DNA of 64,000 bases, from NCBI GenBank assembly GCA_031002005.1, contig JARYHS010008074.1, forward strand, positions 347,534,932 to 347,598,931, given 5' to 3'. Positions 45,703 to 57,048 of the stretch are shown here, in pieces (position 1 is the stretch's first letter; each line of letters begins with the position of its first letter). The translations under genes and the position numbers were made by a program. Under the pieces are notes generated by a model that was not told the DNA's origin, ran no database searches, and saw only the letters and a list, made by a program, of their open reading frames with translations. Origin of the DNA: Vandiemenella viatica. Taxonomy: Eukaryota > Arthropoda > Insecta > Orthoptera > Morabidae.

Positions 45703-47383
45703 CCCAGTAAAACTTGGCGTCTCCCTGCAAAAGTTCTTGCAGTGGACGTGCCATGTTACAGAATCCTTTTATGAAACGCCGGAAGTATGAGCACAGCCCA
45801 AGAAAGCTTCTCACATCACGAATGTGCTGAGGAGTTGGAAATTCCATGACTGCCCTTACTTTATCTGGATCAGCGCGGACGCCATCTCCGTTGACCAGGT
45901 GCCCCAGGATTTTTATCTCTCTGGCGACGAAGAGGCACTTCTTCGGATTGAGGCGGAGTCCTGCAGTCTGAACACACTTCAGCACCGTTGACAGGCGACT
46001 CAGATGTTCTTCAAATGTTTTCGAGAAAACAACAATGTCATCTAAATAACAAAGACACGTCGTCCACTTAAGGTGTCGAAGTAAGTTGTCCATCATGCGT
46101 TCGAATGTGGCCGGAGCGTTGCATAATCCGAATGGCATTACTTTGAATTCATAGAGGCCATCAGGTGTAATAAAAGCCGTCTTTTCTCTGTCAGCTTCGT
46201 CAACCTCGATTTGCCAGTAGCCTGTCTGCATGTCCATGGTTGAGAAGTATGTAGCTCCTTTCAAGCAGTCTAAGGCGTCGTCGATGCGCGGCAGTGGGTA
46301 GACATCTTTCTTTGTGATTTTGTTCAGCCGCCGATAGTCGACACAGAATCGCCACGTACCATCCTTCTTCTTTACGAGGACCACCGGAGATGACCAAGGA
46401 CTCTCCGAAGGTTGAATAATGTCATTATGCAACATCTTCTCCACTTCCTCTCGAATTATTCGCCTTTCGACTGGTGACAATCGGTACGAGCGCTGGCTAA
46501 TGGGCGGATGATCCCCAGTATTGATACGATGCTTTATCGTGGGCCGTTTCGTCTGACCTTTTTTTTGCTGGGGTGTGAATACACCAGAGAATTGGCGTAG
46601 TATAGCTAACACCCGGTGGTGTTGTTCCTTGGTCAGGCCGGACCCTATTGGCAGTTCCATAGTTGTTTCCTCCAGCGTGTTGTCGGTACTAGTAACAGAG
46701 CATGGATCTTCGTTAATGACGTTGAGCTCGCCCTCCTGGACTGGTTCAGCTGTCCCTATGCACATTCCCTTGGGGATAATTTGTGACTGCTCGTGACAGT
46801 TGGTGATCCAAATGTCTCCTCGACCACCGATAATGCTTATGATAGCCGCTGGTATGTAGATTTCTTTCGTGAGCCTAATAAACTTTCTACTATCGACAAG
46901 CACTTCAAGGTTGCGGTCGTCCGTGTTTTTGACTGGGACTCTTCTCATTGCGAACGGCGGGATTGTCACGTTGTCAACGGCGAATAACTTCCCAGAAGAT
47001 TCTGTGTTACGTGTACCCGTCGCAACGACTTCTTCAATTTGCAGCTCAGACGTTCCACAGTCAATGACAGCTTGGGATGCCTTAAGGAAGTCCCATCCAA
47101 GGATGACATTATGACTACATTCTGTTAAAATGACAAATTCAACTGGCTGGGTCCTGTTGTTGATGGTTATTCTCGCGACACAAGCTCCAGCTGGCTGGAC
47201 GTACTTTCCATTTGCGACCTTTAGCACAGTTGCCCCCGTATCACGGAACATTGTCTTCTTTAGTGTGCGACGATAATTGTCCGACAATACGGAGAAAGAA
47301 GCTCCTGAATCAACCAGCGCCCGGACAGGTTGGCCGTCGATTATAACGTTGATGAGATTTCCCGACATCTTAGTGACTGTCAT
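45611..47383 (-). CDS. Gypsy pol, protease and reverse transcriptase part
   Basis: 590 codons open. Aspartic protease motif ALVDSGASFSVLS is near the N-terminus. RT spans roughly residues 290-500, with WRFCVDYRRLN, MPFGLCNAPATFERMM and the catalytic CYLDDIVVFSK; then GHLVNGDG and the connection region FLGLCSYFRRFIKGF. The frame is lost near 45660, at the start of RNase H, where the product continues in another frame. All RT catalytic Asp residues seen are intact. Confidence 0.92.
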   Translation of the reverse strand: MTVTKMSGNLINVIIDGQPVRALVDSGASFSVLSDNYRRTLKKTMFRDTGATVLKVANGKYVQPAGACVARITINNRTQPVEFVILTECSHNVILGWDFLKASQAVIDCGTSELQIEEVVATGTRNTESSGKLFAVDNVTIPPFAMRRVPVKNTDDRNLEVLVDSRKFIRLTKEIYIPAAIISIIGGRGDIWITNCHEQSQIIPKGMCIGTAEPVQEGELNVINEDPCSVTSTDNTLEETTMELPIGSGLTKEQHHRVLAILRQFSGVFTPQQKKGQTKRPTIKHRINTGDHPPISQRSYRLSPVERRIIREEVEKMLHNDIIQPSESPWSSPVVLVKKKDGTWRFCVDYRRLNKITKKDVYPLPRIDDALDCLKGATYFSTMDMQTGYWQIEVDEADREKTAFITPDGLYEFKVMPFGLCNAPATFERMMDNLLRHLKWTTCLCYLDDIVVFSKTFEEHLSRLSTVLKCVQTAGLRLNPKKCLFVAREIKILGHLVNGDGVRADPDKVRAVMEFPTPQHIRDVRSFLGLCSYFRRFIKGFCNMARPLQELLQGDAKFYWDETKERSFQALKEAPNFRTSSSLIRRECRN

Positions 47384-47634
47384 CCATGGAGGATTTTCAT
47401 CTGCGGCGGCCTCACCTCCGTAGATGGTCGCCTTGCTTAGTTTTCCTGCGTGCGGCGGCTAGGGGAGCGGCTGGTAGCTCTGTCCGGCGACGATGAACGG
47501 CAGCGGCGCGTCGGGGATCGACCTCGTCTAGGGTACGGCGATGGGCTTCTTCCCGTAGGTCGACCGAACTCGTCAGCGGGTGGCTGCCTGGGGTAGAACT
47601 GTTTGATGGCGGACGTCTTGCGGCAAAATAATCG

Positions 47635-48615
47635 TCAAATACTCGTCTTCTCTCTCTGCAGTAGCGTGACATGTCCAGGGCGCCCACAGTGGAAACATAC
47701 TGGCGCGTTGTCTTCTGTCCTCCAGACGTCCGTTCGTCTGCGGGACGTCATAGGTGCCGGAGGATTTGGTTGTGGCCGTGTCGGCCGGTTCCTAGGCTGC
47801 CGTTTGGCAGCTGCAGCATACGTCATATCAGGGCGAGGCCATTCTTCACGTCGAGTGCGATTGGCTCGGCAGACAGGAGCTATTGTCTGAAATACCTCTT
47901 TTTCCGCCGCGTCGGCTCCTTCATGACCCACTGGGCTTACATCCATGGCCATGATCTGATGCTCACTCGGTTCAAGAGTCCCAGCTGCCATGAACTGTTG
48001 TAATTCTTCTCTCACAATTTGTCGTATGAGAGACGCAAAGTCGTGCTGGTCTTCCACAACTGCCATAGGGACTACGTTGGGAAGTCTGTCATACTTCTTT
48101 CGCCCAACCCTCCTTTGTTGCATCTCCTCAATCCGCTGGCACCACTTGATGAACTCTTCCGTCGTAGCGACGTCTTTTATCAGAAGAGCTTGGTACATGT
48201 CTTCTGCAATACCTTTCATTAGGTGCGTGATTTTGTCGGCTTCAGTCATATTCGGGTTGACTACGTTGCATAGGGCCAAAACATCCTGTATGTAAGATTG
48301 CGTCGGCTCCCCATGTCGTTGGGCCCGGTTCTTCAGTTGTTCTTCCGCCGAGCGGATTTGTCGCTGGTGGTCCCCAAACGTTTTCTTAAGTTCCGTCTGG
48401 AACATTTCCCAGTTATTCAGTTTTTCTTCGTTGTTCTCGAACCACTGCTGGGCGGTTCCGTCCAGATAGAAATAAACATTTGCCAAGCACATGGTATGAT
48501 CCCACCTGTTGTACTTGGCGACTCGGTCGAACCCTTTTAGCCATTTGTTAGGATCCTGTCCAGCGTCTCCAGAGAACACCGATGGGTGTCGAATGTGCAG
48601 CTGGCTTGCCGCCAT
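47635..48615 (-). CDS. Gypsy gag, frameshifted at the zinc knuckle
   Basis: The frame is open from within the LTR edge; the ATG at 48615 (MAASQLHIRHPSVF) is the likely start. It contains the retrotransposon gag core (DPNKWLKGFDRVAKYNRW, TQSYIQDVLALC) and the first half of a CCHC zinc knuckle (CFHCGRPGH). The reading frame changes inside the knuckle: the expected YC...RER continues in another frame (47687-47412). Role: capsid/nucleocapsid of the virus-like particle. Probably non-functional as it stands, unless the frame change is an assembly indel. Confidence 0.85.
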   Translation of the reverse strand: MAASQLHIRHPSVFSGDAGQDPNKWLKGFDRVAKYNRWDHTMCLANVYFYLDGTAQQWFENNEEKLNNWEMFQTELKKTFGDHQRQIRSAEEQLKNRAQRHGEPTQSYIQDVLALCNVVNPNMTEADKITHLMKGIAEDMYQALLIKDVATTEEFIKWCQRIEEMQQRRVGRKKYDRLPNVVPMAVVEDQHDFASLIRQIVREELQQFMAAGTLEPSEHQIMAMDVSPVGHEGADAAEKEVFQTIAPVCRANRTRREEWPRPDMTYAAAAKRQPRNRPTRPQPNPPAPMTSRRRTDVWRTEDNAPVCFHCGRPGHVTLLQREKTSI

Positions 48616-48769
48616 GGGTTTCCTAATGACGCGGACTTTCGGAAGGACGTACTGAGTATATCCTTTGTAGTCCGGTTCCAGTCCGTGTAGGCGGCGACTT
48701 TTACGTTGCCTAATCGGAGCCACGACGATGCAGCTGTTGCACAGGGTACCCGGCGTCTCCACCAAACTA

Positions 48770-49131
48770 TGTCGCGTTGGAACCGGGCAGGTGTGAATTC
48801 GAAGGTTACTTGTCAATGAACACAGCACTTAAACTGAGAACAGGTTTATTGAGAACTCAAACATACACGCAGCACTGACTGCCTCTTGGGCAGAATGCTC
48901 TTCTATTTATACACAGATAGAACGTACTAGAGATTACAAGAGTAGTTAACAAATGAAATGTGTAGAAGTTACAAGTGACCTTAGGAAACATGTAGAATCT
49001 TCTGGAAATAATAAACAGAATTAAATAATTTTTGTCAGTGGGCGGGATTGAACCGGCGACCTTCGGTACCGCAATTCGTGACGCTACCCGCTGCGCCATG
49101 CTGGCAGACGGTACACTGGCGTTCATGCGGC
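48770..49131 (-). repeat. Gypsy 5' LTR with tRNA-like module
   Basis: Same layout as the 3' LTR, with differences at two positions (aaactgag vs gaactgag; gcactgact vs gcactcact). The tRNA-like module is identical in both LTRs. Confidence 0.9.
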
Positions 49132-49136
49132 CATAT

Positions 49137-49964
49137 TATCAATTATATAGTAATATTGAAAACAATCAGTTATTTGATCACTATTAGCTTTCCAATTACA
49201 CTTAAACACACTTTTATTTCTCAAGATTCATATATTATGTATAAACTCAGTACAATTTTTACATATTCGTAACTTCTTTTTTTTTTTTTGGGCTACAGCT
49301 GTAATTCACTTTGTGCAAAACTTGACTTTCACACTTAAAGTCCATCTAATTCCATGATAACTGTTACAGTTTCCCTATAGCTATTACCGTAATTCATCAA
49401 GCAGTCTCCCCTAATTTGTGCCTCCCTAATTTTCCATCATCTCTCCTTGGATTCGGGTCTACTGCACCCCGGTTTATTCTTTACTGCCAAAGATGCTCCC
49501 AAAATAGATTAGTATTGATATTCACAATTTTTATTACAAACATTGAATGTATTAATATATTTGCATGTATTAGTAGACTGGCGTGATGTCCTCTGAAAGT
49601 TGCATTCGTGCACTGGCAGTTGCATCTGGCAGAATCTGTGGTGCTTGACAATAAAACTGAAAATAAAGACCTCAAAATGGAAACGCAGTACAAACATTTA
49701 AACTCTTATATCGGATTCCAATGTGTTGATTCATTCACCTTACGGTTAAATTTACTCATTCTTAATCAGTAGAAGGGAGGGTTATTTCGACGATGACCGA
49801 ACTCAAGTCCACGGAGTACTAGTCGTCTATCACCACGATGCCTTTCTCCGATTCGAATAAAACGTCTCTATAATTTAATGGGTACGAGGATTTTCACATC
49901 CAATATATCAGAAGCTGAAACCCATTTCGACAAATGGACCATACTTGAAAATAAACCTTCCACA
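49137..49964. other. Non-coding stretch, no gene seen
   Basis: AT-rich; no recognised element. Confidence 0.4.
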
Positions 49965-50800
49965 AATCAGTAATTTCCTGATGATGTTACAAACTTTCAG
50001 GAATGATGGAGAAGGAAAAGACATCCTAAGTCGAAAATTATAAGCGAAAATCTGCTCAGTTTCTGCCTCAGCCTCGCTCAACGCTCAAACTGAAGGCCCC
50101 AACTACCGAGCCTTGATCATGACGTACAGAATTTCCGCTGAATACTCTCCAGTAACCTCAGATAATTTCTGCTGTTGATGGACTAGTAACGCCGCACGTA
50201 ACTTCATGTCAGAAAGACCGAAGATCTAGGTCTGCGGTACAGCAGAATGAATTCCATTTTCCTGCTCTGATTCAGAAGCGGCTACGTTTACAACAGTTGT
50301 ATAAAATAGCGTCCCCCGGCGTCAATGTGGCATAGCATCGTAGTACAGAGTTCCGTCGTATCCGTTCTAATATCCCGGTGTCGTTTGAACAGTCTCGCAG
50401 GCGTCGAAAATTCTTGCCAGGATATCTTCTTCAGTCTCCACAGCCGTGTCATGCATAATACTTTTCACATGGCCCCACAAGAAGAAATCAAGTGGAGTGA
50501 GACCAGATGAACGTGCTGATTATCTAATTTTCAGGGAATGTATGATCAAGGTGCTCACGAACCATCAGTCCAAAGTGAGGTTGGGCTCCATCATGTTGGA
50601 ACCACATCCGTTAACAGATAACAAGTTGGATATGTTCCATTAACCTGGGTATTCCACTGTCAGAGGCATCAGAACGATTTTTTCTTATAACTTTCACCTC
50701 GGCCTTTCCGGACGAGGATCTCTTACCTGAATTGATACATTTATCTTTATCCATTATCACTGAAAGTTTGTAGCATAATTTCGAATCACCCTGTATATTT
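49965..50800 (-). mobile_element. Tc1/mariner-superfamily remnant
   Basis: The - strand of about 50340-50520 reads LTPLDFFLWGHVKSIMHDTA then EEDILARIF, typical of the region with the last catalytic residue (sPDLtPlDfFLWG) in this transposase group. Ends: the right end reverse-complements to acagggtgattcgaaattat then gctacaaactttcag, and the left side has gttacaaactttcagg at 49985, so degenerate inverted ends remain. About 840 bp; the first catalytic domain parts are missing. Confidence 0.65.
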
Positions 50801-51859
50801 GTGAAATGATAATACATTTTTACCAAGGCCTATGGCCACCTTGTTAGTACATAATACGAGTCTCCAATAATCGCTATAGCACATAACAAATTTAAAATGT
50901 CAGTTAATTTTCACAAACAAAACCACTGCCCTTCTTTGCAGCCACTACAAAGTCCTGAATTTTATAACCAAAAACGTCGGCTGTATATTACACGACCATA
51001 CTGAGACAATGTTTATTCAATCAAATGATGCAATTAATCGGTTTGAAATTTTCTTACGAAATTAATGGTAATGAATGTATTAAAATCTTAAAATGTCATT
51101 ATAAGTCTTTTATGATAACATTAAACAAAATGTTTGGTTGCTATACTCAAAAAAATAAAAATCCTAAATTTTCATATTGTTATGCAAAAAGGATACTTCA
51201 CTGTTCGACCAATACTAGGCATAAATACAAAACGTAAAATATGCTGGCTTCTCTCCTGATAAAGTAAGGAATTCATCGTCTGGCTCAAAGGACCTAAGCC
51301 GGAAAGCTGTTTATTGAGATGGATGAGCAGCCACAGGTAGATAGATCACTCCGACTCGAACAGGATAAACGGGCAAGCAGAAGGATCAGACCCTTGGTCT
51401 TCGTCGGCGATCTGCGCGCAAGGCTGGCAGTGCAAAAATTAAGTTGCAATGCTCTTAACCCTACATACACGACAGTGTCAAATGATGCAAAACTTAAGTA
51501 ATAAAGTAGGCAGCAAATCGCAACAGTCGGTCAAAGGCCTTTACAAAATGATGTCTTGTTCACATGAAGTACGCTAAGACACTTCGTAGTTCAAATTTCC
51601 TTATGAGTATAGGTTCCTTTCCCCTTCATCAAAAGTTTATCTGGTTTGGTTAGTTGAGATGTCGCGGCACTGTGATAACACGTTGGCTGCCAGATGGATA
51701 GCTATAAAATATATTTTAATGTGTGACTTAAGTACAGAATCTCTATTTTATTGAGAAGAGTTATTTAGATTGATGTAAACGTTTTAACAAGTGAATATGC
51801 ACAAACTTTCATGTATATAACTCCAAGCTTAACATCAGATGCACTAATATATGTACAAT
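50801..51859. other. Non-coding stretch, no gene seen
   Basis: No recognised element or coding similarity. Confidence 0.4.
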
Positions 51860-51930
51860 ATCCACAGGTTCTGAAGAAGACTCCCTTAAGGCGGGTCGAA
51901 ACCGGTAAACAATAAATTCAATGATTATTG
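51860..51930 (+). ncRNA. Hammerhead-ribozyme-like core, partial
   Basis: ctgaagaagactcccttaag followed by gcgggtcgaaaccggt has the hammerhead order CUGANGA (51871-51877), a stem-II-like pairing (GACTC with GGGTC, one G-T pair), GAAA (51898-51901), and a palindromic ACCGGT. Hammerhead motifs of this sort are known from Penelope-like retroelements. No matching cleavage-site strand was found upstream, so this is at most a relic. Confidence 0.4.
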
Positions 51931-52829
51931 CAAACAGGTTGGCTGTAATTCATTTTACAATTGAAAAAATACCGTGCTGTTGATGCTGCCATGCTCAAGA
52001 TTTTGATCTTTGAAATGCTTTATTAAAATTAGAATTTGCAGAAACGTTGCTGAGCGAGATGCCCAAAAAACTTTTTATGAACTTGTTTCGTTGTTGGCAT
52101 GATAGAAGGGATCTAAGTATGCAGCAGTGCTGTGGTGGATCCTATCATTACGACTGAATTCTCTCCACAAATTTCTCTGATTTAAAATCATTATGATGGT
52201 TTTCGTGGCCTCCACAGCGTAACATTCAATAAGAATTTTTTTTTAAGTAAAATATTACGATCATCAGTACCTTATTTATTTTTATTTAAATGGGAATGTC
52301 TCTTCTTGCTGACTATTCATATGACAATCTACCAACATGCCACAAGATTTCAGAAACCGTTTAAGTCACTAACTTTTATTTTTTTTTATTCACACTTTAT
52401 TTCGCCTTATGATAATGAGATCTCCAATTTCAAAGTTAAAAATAAGAAATCGTACCTTTTAATGTAATGCTTGCACAGAATTCTTCGAACAGCAGGGACA
52501 GAAACAACAACAGGTATTCGTCATTAAAAAACTAAACTTTCTCAGACGCCCATCTTCTCGTGCTTATCAAATAATCCTCCAGTATTTTGGATTCGATGTA
52601 ACTAGGTATCCGAGAAAACCTGGAAAAATTCTACATGAACAAATTCACCAGAATACAGCGTGGTGGGACACTAAGAAAACTGAATGAACTAGTCCTAAGG
52701 AACGCAGAAATCCTTCGGAAGCGGAAACCCCTTAGTTATAATTTCACTCTCTAGACTCTAGGAGCCATAAAAAAAAATAAAAAATAAAAAAATAAAAAAA
52801 AAAAACTGTTTCTGTAAGACTCGACGTTT
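51931..52829. other. Non-coding stretch, no gene seen
   Basis: AT-rich with an A-rich simple sequence near 52767-52805. Confidence 0.4.
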
Positions 52830-53876
52830 GCCACGGCTATAACCCTCTCCTTGACAATTTCATCCATGTTTGCAGTAGGATCGTTCACTTTGGCTTCAAC
52901 AACAGGTGTTAGCTGATATTATGGATACGATCTTCTATCTTAACAACTGGGTGGTGAATCTCTCACTTAACGTTCTTCTAGATGGCACTCCCCCGACACA
53001 ACCCTTCCCCAAGTATTTGGGAGTCGTAATGGATCACACCTTGTCGTACATAAACATCTAAACAACCTTGCTGAAAAACTAAGGACCAGAAACAATATTC
53101 TGCACAAGTTAACTGCCAACTCCTGGGGAGCATCCGTCTCCACACTTCGCACATCAGCACTGAGCTTGTGTATTCTGCAGCTGAGTACTGCTCATCTGTC
53201 TGGATGAATAGCACTCACGTCAAAAAGATCGACATAGTTTTGAACAGACAATGCGAATATTAGTGGATGTATCAAGACCACGCACTGTACTGGCTACCCG
53301 TTTTGTAGTAACATCGAACCGCCTACGATAAGACGACACAATCGCCTAATTTCCCAATATAATAAGATCTGTCATAAACTTGGAAACTGCCCACTATTCA
53401 CGACGACATGGAAAATCAATTCAGTGACTAATCCAAGACGTCCAAGCATAAAAATTGCAAAACAGATTATATCTAAATTTTAACAGGAGAGCACGAAAAT
53501 TTGACTGGATAGCCTCAGCCCACGAGAATGGCATTCCCTGTTTTGACAGTCAACAGGCACTAAGGGGACTCGACCTTTCTCGCAAGACCTGGGCAGCTCT
53601 TAATAGAGTTAGGTCTGGCCATGGCAGACTGCTTCAGCTTTGTACGCATGGGGAATGAGAGATCACCGTATTGCTTACTGTGGTGAGGAAAAACAAACCA
53701 TCGCACGTGACCTTTGATGCCCACTTCGAGCCTTCAGGAGATCACCGATAGACTTATTAAGATTTAAGATGAATCTCTACAGTGGCTGCACCATGTTGAT
53801 TTTGAATTTTAATTATAATCTTAATGTTACATTGTATCATTGATTATGTGCCATGGCCATAAATAAATAAATAAAT
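52830..53876 (+). mobile_element. Non-LTR retrotransposon 3' fragment (jockey-like), decayed
   Basis: Broken frames read YLGVVMDHTLSY (about 53020), RTRNNILHKLTANSWGASVS (53085-53150) and a VYSAAEYCSSVWMNS-type segment, the region downstream of the RT catalytic box in jockey-like LINEs. It ends in an (ataa)n tail at about 53860-53876. Several stops and frameshifts; no catalytic domain is left. Confidence 0.75.
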
Positions 53877-54672
53877 GGATACGATAGATGATAACGATAT
53901 GTGTGTCTGTCTGTTAGTTTGGTAAGTGTGGAGTGTTGTGTTGTAGACGTGATATAATAGAAGTGAGAGAGGTCATACCAGTTGTCAGAATATTCGATGT
54001 TACTCATCCGAAAAATACTGGGAGAAACTGCCTATTTTAAAGAACCAACCGATGTATGAATCAGTAACACAAGCTCACTCCATAAACATTAAGGATTTAT
54101 TGTAGGCGTTGATTGCGTTATTTGGTTGATTATATTTTTTTTCTTTTTTATTTCGTCCTTACAATCAGATTTAGTTTTCATTCTGTTGTGTAGTCATAAG
54201 TATTGCTGATGCGCATAGTAGAAGCAACACACCACTAACACCGATCAAAATTATCCTTATCCGACGCTGGCTCGAGATGGCTGCCCTTGGACAGCGCTCT
54301 AGCCCTTTTGTTTCCGAAGTCGCTTTAGAAACTGCAGATCAAGTGCAGTACGGTGATATTCAGTCAGCACTGATCCTCGAAACAGCTGACCCTTATCGAT
54401 CGCTGTACACTGTCTATCATCTTGTAATTTTGGCTTTGGGCTGATACATTCCAGCCAACCATAAAATTATAAAATCTGTATATTAACTGCACCATAGAGT
54501 TTTTGAACATTCATATTTTCATCTTTTGGAGTACGATCTGCCATCGCGAGGCAAGGAAATTCGCAGAAAATACAAATGAATTTTTTTTTAAATACATTAA
54601 ATGAGTTTCACTGAGTCTACCCATCACAGTGAGAAATGAATTTCGGTCTCTGGTAAACAAAGATCCCTTCTC
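53877..54672. other. Non-coding stretch, no gene seen
   Basis: No recognised element before the assembly gap. Confidence 0.4.
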
Positions 54673-55672
54673 NNNNNNNNNNNNNNNNNNNNNNNNNNNN
54701 NNNNNNNNNNNNNNNNNNNNNNNNNNNNNNNNNNNNNNNNNNNNNNNNNNNNNNNNNNNNNNNNNNNNNNNNNNNNNNNNNNNNNNNNNNNNNNNNNNNN
54801 NNNNNNNNNNNNNNNNNNNNNNNNNNNNNNNNNNNNNNNNNNNNNNNNNNNNNNNNNNNNNNNNNNNNNNNNNNNNNNNNNNNNNNNNNNNNNNNNNNNN
54901 NNNNNNNNNNNNNNNNNNNNNNNNNNNNNNNNNNNNNNNNNNNNNNNNNNNNNNNNNNNNNNNNNNNNNNNNNNNNNNNNNNNNNNNNNNNNNNNNNNNN
55001 NNNNNNNNNNNNNNNNNNNNNNNNNNNNNNNNNNNNNNNNNNNNNNNNNNNNNNNNNNNNNNNNNNNNNNNNNNNNNNNNNNNNNNNNNNNNNNNNNNNN
55101 NNNNNNNNNNNNNNNNNNNNNNNNNNNNNNNNNNNNNNNNNNNNNNNNNNNNNNNNNNNNNNNNNNNNNNNNNNNNNNNNNNNNNNNNNNNNNNNNNNNN
55201 NNNNNNNNNNNNNNNNNNNNNNNNNNNNNNNNNNNNNNNNNNNNNNNNNNNNNNNNNNNNNNNNNNNNNNNNNNNNNNNNNNNNNNNNNNNNNNNNNNNN
55301 NNNNNNNNNNNNNNNNNNNNNNNNNNNNNNNNNNNNNNNNNNNNNNNNNNNNNNNNNNNNNNNNNNNNNNNNNNNNNNNNNNNNNNNNNNNNNNNNNNNN
55401 NNNNNNNNNNNNNNNNNNNNNNNNNNNNNNNNNNNNNNNNNNNNNNNNNNNNNNNNNNNNNNNNNNNNNNNNNNNNNNNNNNNNNNNNNNNNNNNNNNNN
55501 NNNNNNNNNNNNNNNNNNNNNNNNNNNNNNNNNNNNNNNNNNNNNNNNNNNNNNNNNNNNNNNNNNNNNNNNNNNNNNNNNNNNNNNNNNNNNNNNNNNN
55601 NNNNNNNNNNNNNNNNNNNNNNNNNNNNNNNNNNNNNNNNNNNNNNNNNNNNNNNNNNNNNNNNNNNNNNNN
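54673..55672. other. Assembly gap, 1000 N
   Basis: Exactly 1000 unresolved bases. The round number suggests a scaffolding gap of nominal size, so distances across it are not reliable. Any reading frame across it is meaningless. Confidence 0.98.
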
Positions 55673-56615
55673 ACATCTTTGACGTAAATGGGAGCTGTGA
55701 AGTGTATTTATAATGGCATAAACTCCATTAAGGACACGAGTTAGGTGCGGATTTCAGCTCTTGTCACCACAAAGATGTATTCCATTTTTATCCAGGGAAA
55801 TGGGAAAACGTAAAGAAAACGGAAAAAGGATTAAACTCTTAGCATAAGATGAGCTGTACAGATGAAAACATTGCAATTTAAATTATATCTCTAAGCAGCG
55901 ACAAATATGATGTCTAAAGAATTATTTAATTTAAAAAAATAGTAGTAATTTCAAATATTTTGCTAGAAATACCTAACTCAAAATCATAAAAGAGGCGAAA
56001 TGTCTTGCCACAACGTTCAACATCAATACAAAATGTGGATAACATGTTGCAACTGCATGGAAAGCAACTTCGTTACATAGATCGTATTCTCAGAGACCGT
56101 GCACATCTATTTCAGCCTTATTATTATAATTATTTACTAGTATAAGCCCGTGACCGTTTTTTGCGTATCGTCACGTGTCTAGAATAGTTCCAGTTTTTGG
56201 AATGAAAGATTATGACAGGTTGACCTGGTCTAACCAAATACAAACATTACCTGTGTTTCATGATGAATAAAATCTCTGAGATTGAAGAACTCAAAAGCAT
56301 TAATAGAGGTAGGTATTAAACACGAACATGGACGATAGCGCAATCGTATAATTGCTTAAATACAAACTTGACTTAAGCTCAATCTGAAAAATTAAAAAAA
56401 AAAAATCCGTTTGCTTCGAAAGCATCAAGTTGTTTTTTTCTTTTATCGTGACTAGGCAAACACTCATAATGTAAGCATTCGTCATAGTACCTGTGGCGGC
56501 GAGAGAACTTAATACACTTTCCATATTATTAAACAGTTGAGCAACTCCGAAGAAATGAATTGCCAGAATAGTCGATTCGGTGACACATTTGGTCTGATGT
56601 CCACTTAAAATAACC
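55673..56615. other. Non-coding stretch, no gene seen
   Basis: AT-rich; no recognised element. Confidence 0.4.
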
Positions 56616-57048
56616 TAAGGGGGCGACCATTAATGACGTGGGGAGTTTTTTCCCGAATTCCGGCCCCCCCACCCACTGATAAGACTTTTTGAGATCTGAT
56701 CGGACCCCACCCCCCCACTCTAAAATAACGTGAGATTTTGACGGAGACACCCCCCCCCCCACTCCCTACTAATCGACCTCGCAACGTCTTGAGAGATTTT
56801 TTTTAGGTCTCATGCTTCCAAGGACGGCTATACCCACACTTTTGGAAGAAATACCACCCTACTTTGGCATAATTTGTAGACCATTTTTTTTTTTTTTTTT
56901 GGGCTCGACAGTTCTTCAAGAATTTCAAAACCTCACGTGAGATTTCCGTTCGTCCCCCCCTCCACCTTGGTGAGGTTTCATGAGATTTCGCCTAACTCCC
57001 CCCCCCCCCGGGCCGATGTCATCTCACGTAATTAATGGATCCCCCTAA
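56616..57048. mobile_element. PIF/Harbinger-like MITE, second copy type
   Basis: Element 56619-57045 (427 bp) has inverted ends gggggcgaccattaatgacg / (reverse complement) gggggatccattaattacgt and 3-bp direct repeats TAA, fitting the TWA target of PIF/Harbinger. C-runs and acgtgag motifs recur inside. The ends resemble those of the element at 13899-14531. Confidence 0.75.

Larger units (their letters stand above)
43385..49136 (-). mobile_element. Ty3/gypsy LTR retrotransposon, complete but frameshifted
   Basis: Two LTRs of about 362 bp (43390-43751 and 48770-49131) flank 5 kb encoding gag, protease, RT, RNase H and integrase on the - strand, in gypsy order (RT before integrase). Flanking CATAT at 43385-43389 and 49132-49136 is a 5-bp target duplication (4-bp ATAT if the LTR end is drawn one base further). 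A primer-binding-site-like TGGTGGAGACGCC starts 5 bases inside the 5' LTR, and a purine-rich tract (AGGAGAGGGAGC on the - strand) precedes the 3' LTR. The LTRs differ at only two positions that I could see, yet the coding region has several frameshifts. No env-like gene is visible. Confidence 0.95.

Noticed and set aside
54624..55687. Long open frames on both strands across the gap
   Set aside because: They consist of unknown bases; there is no coding evidence.
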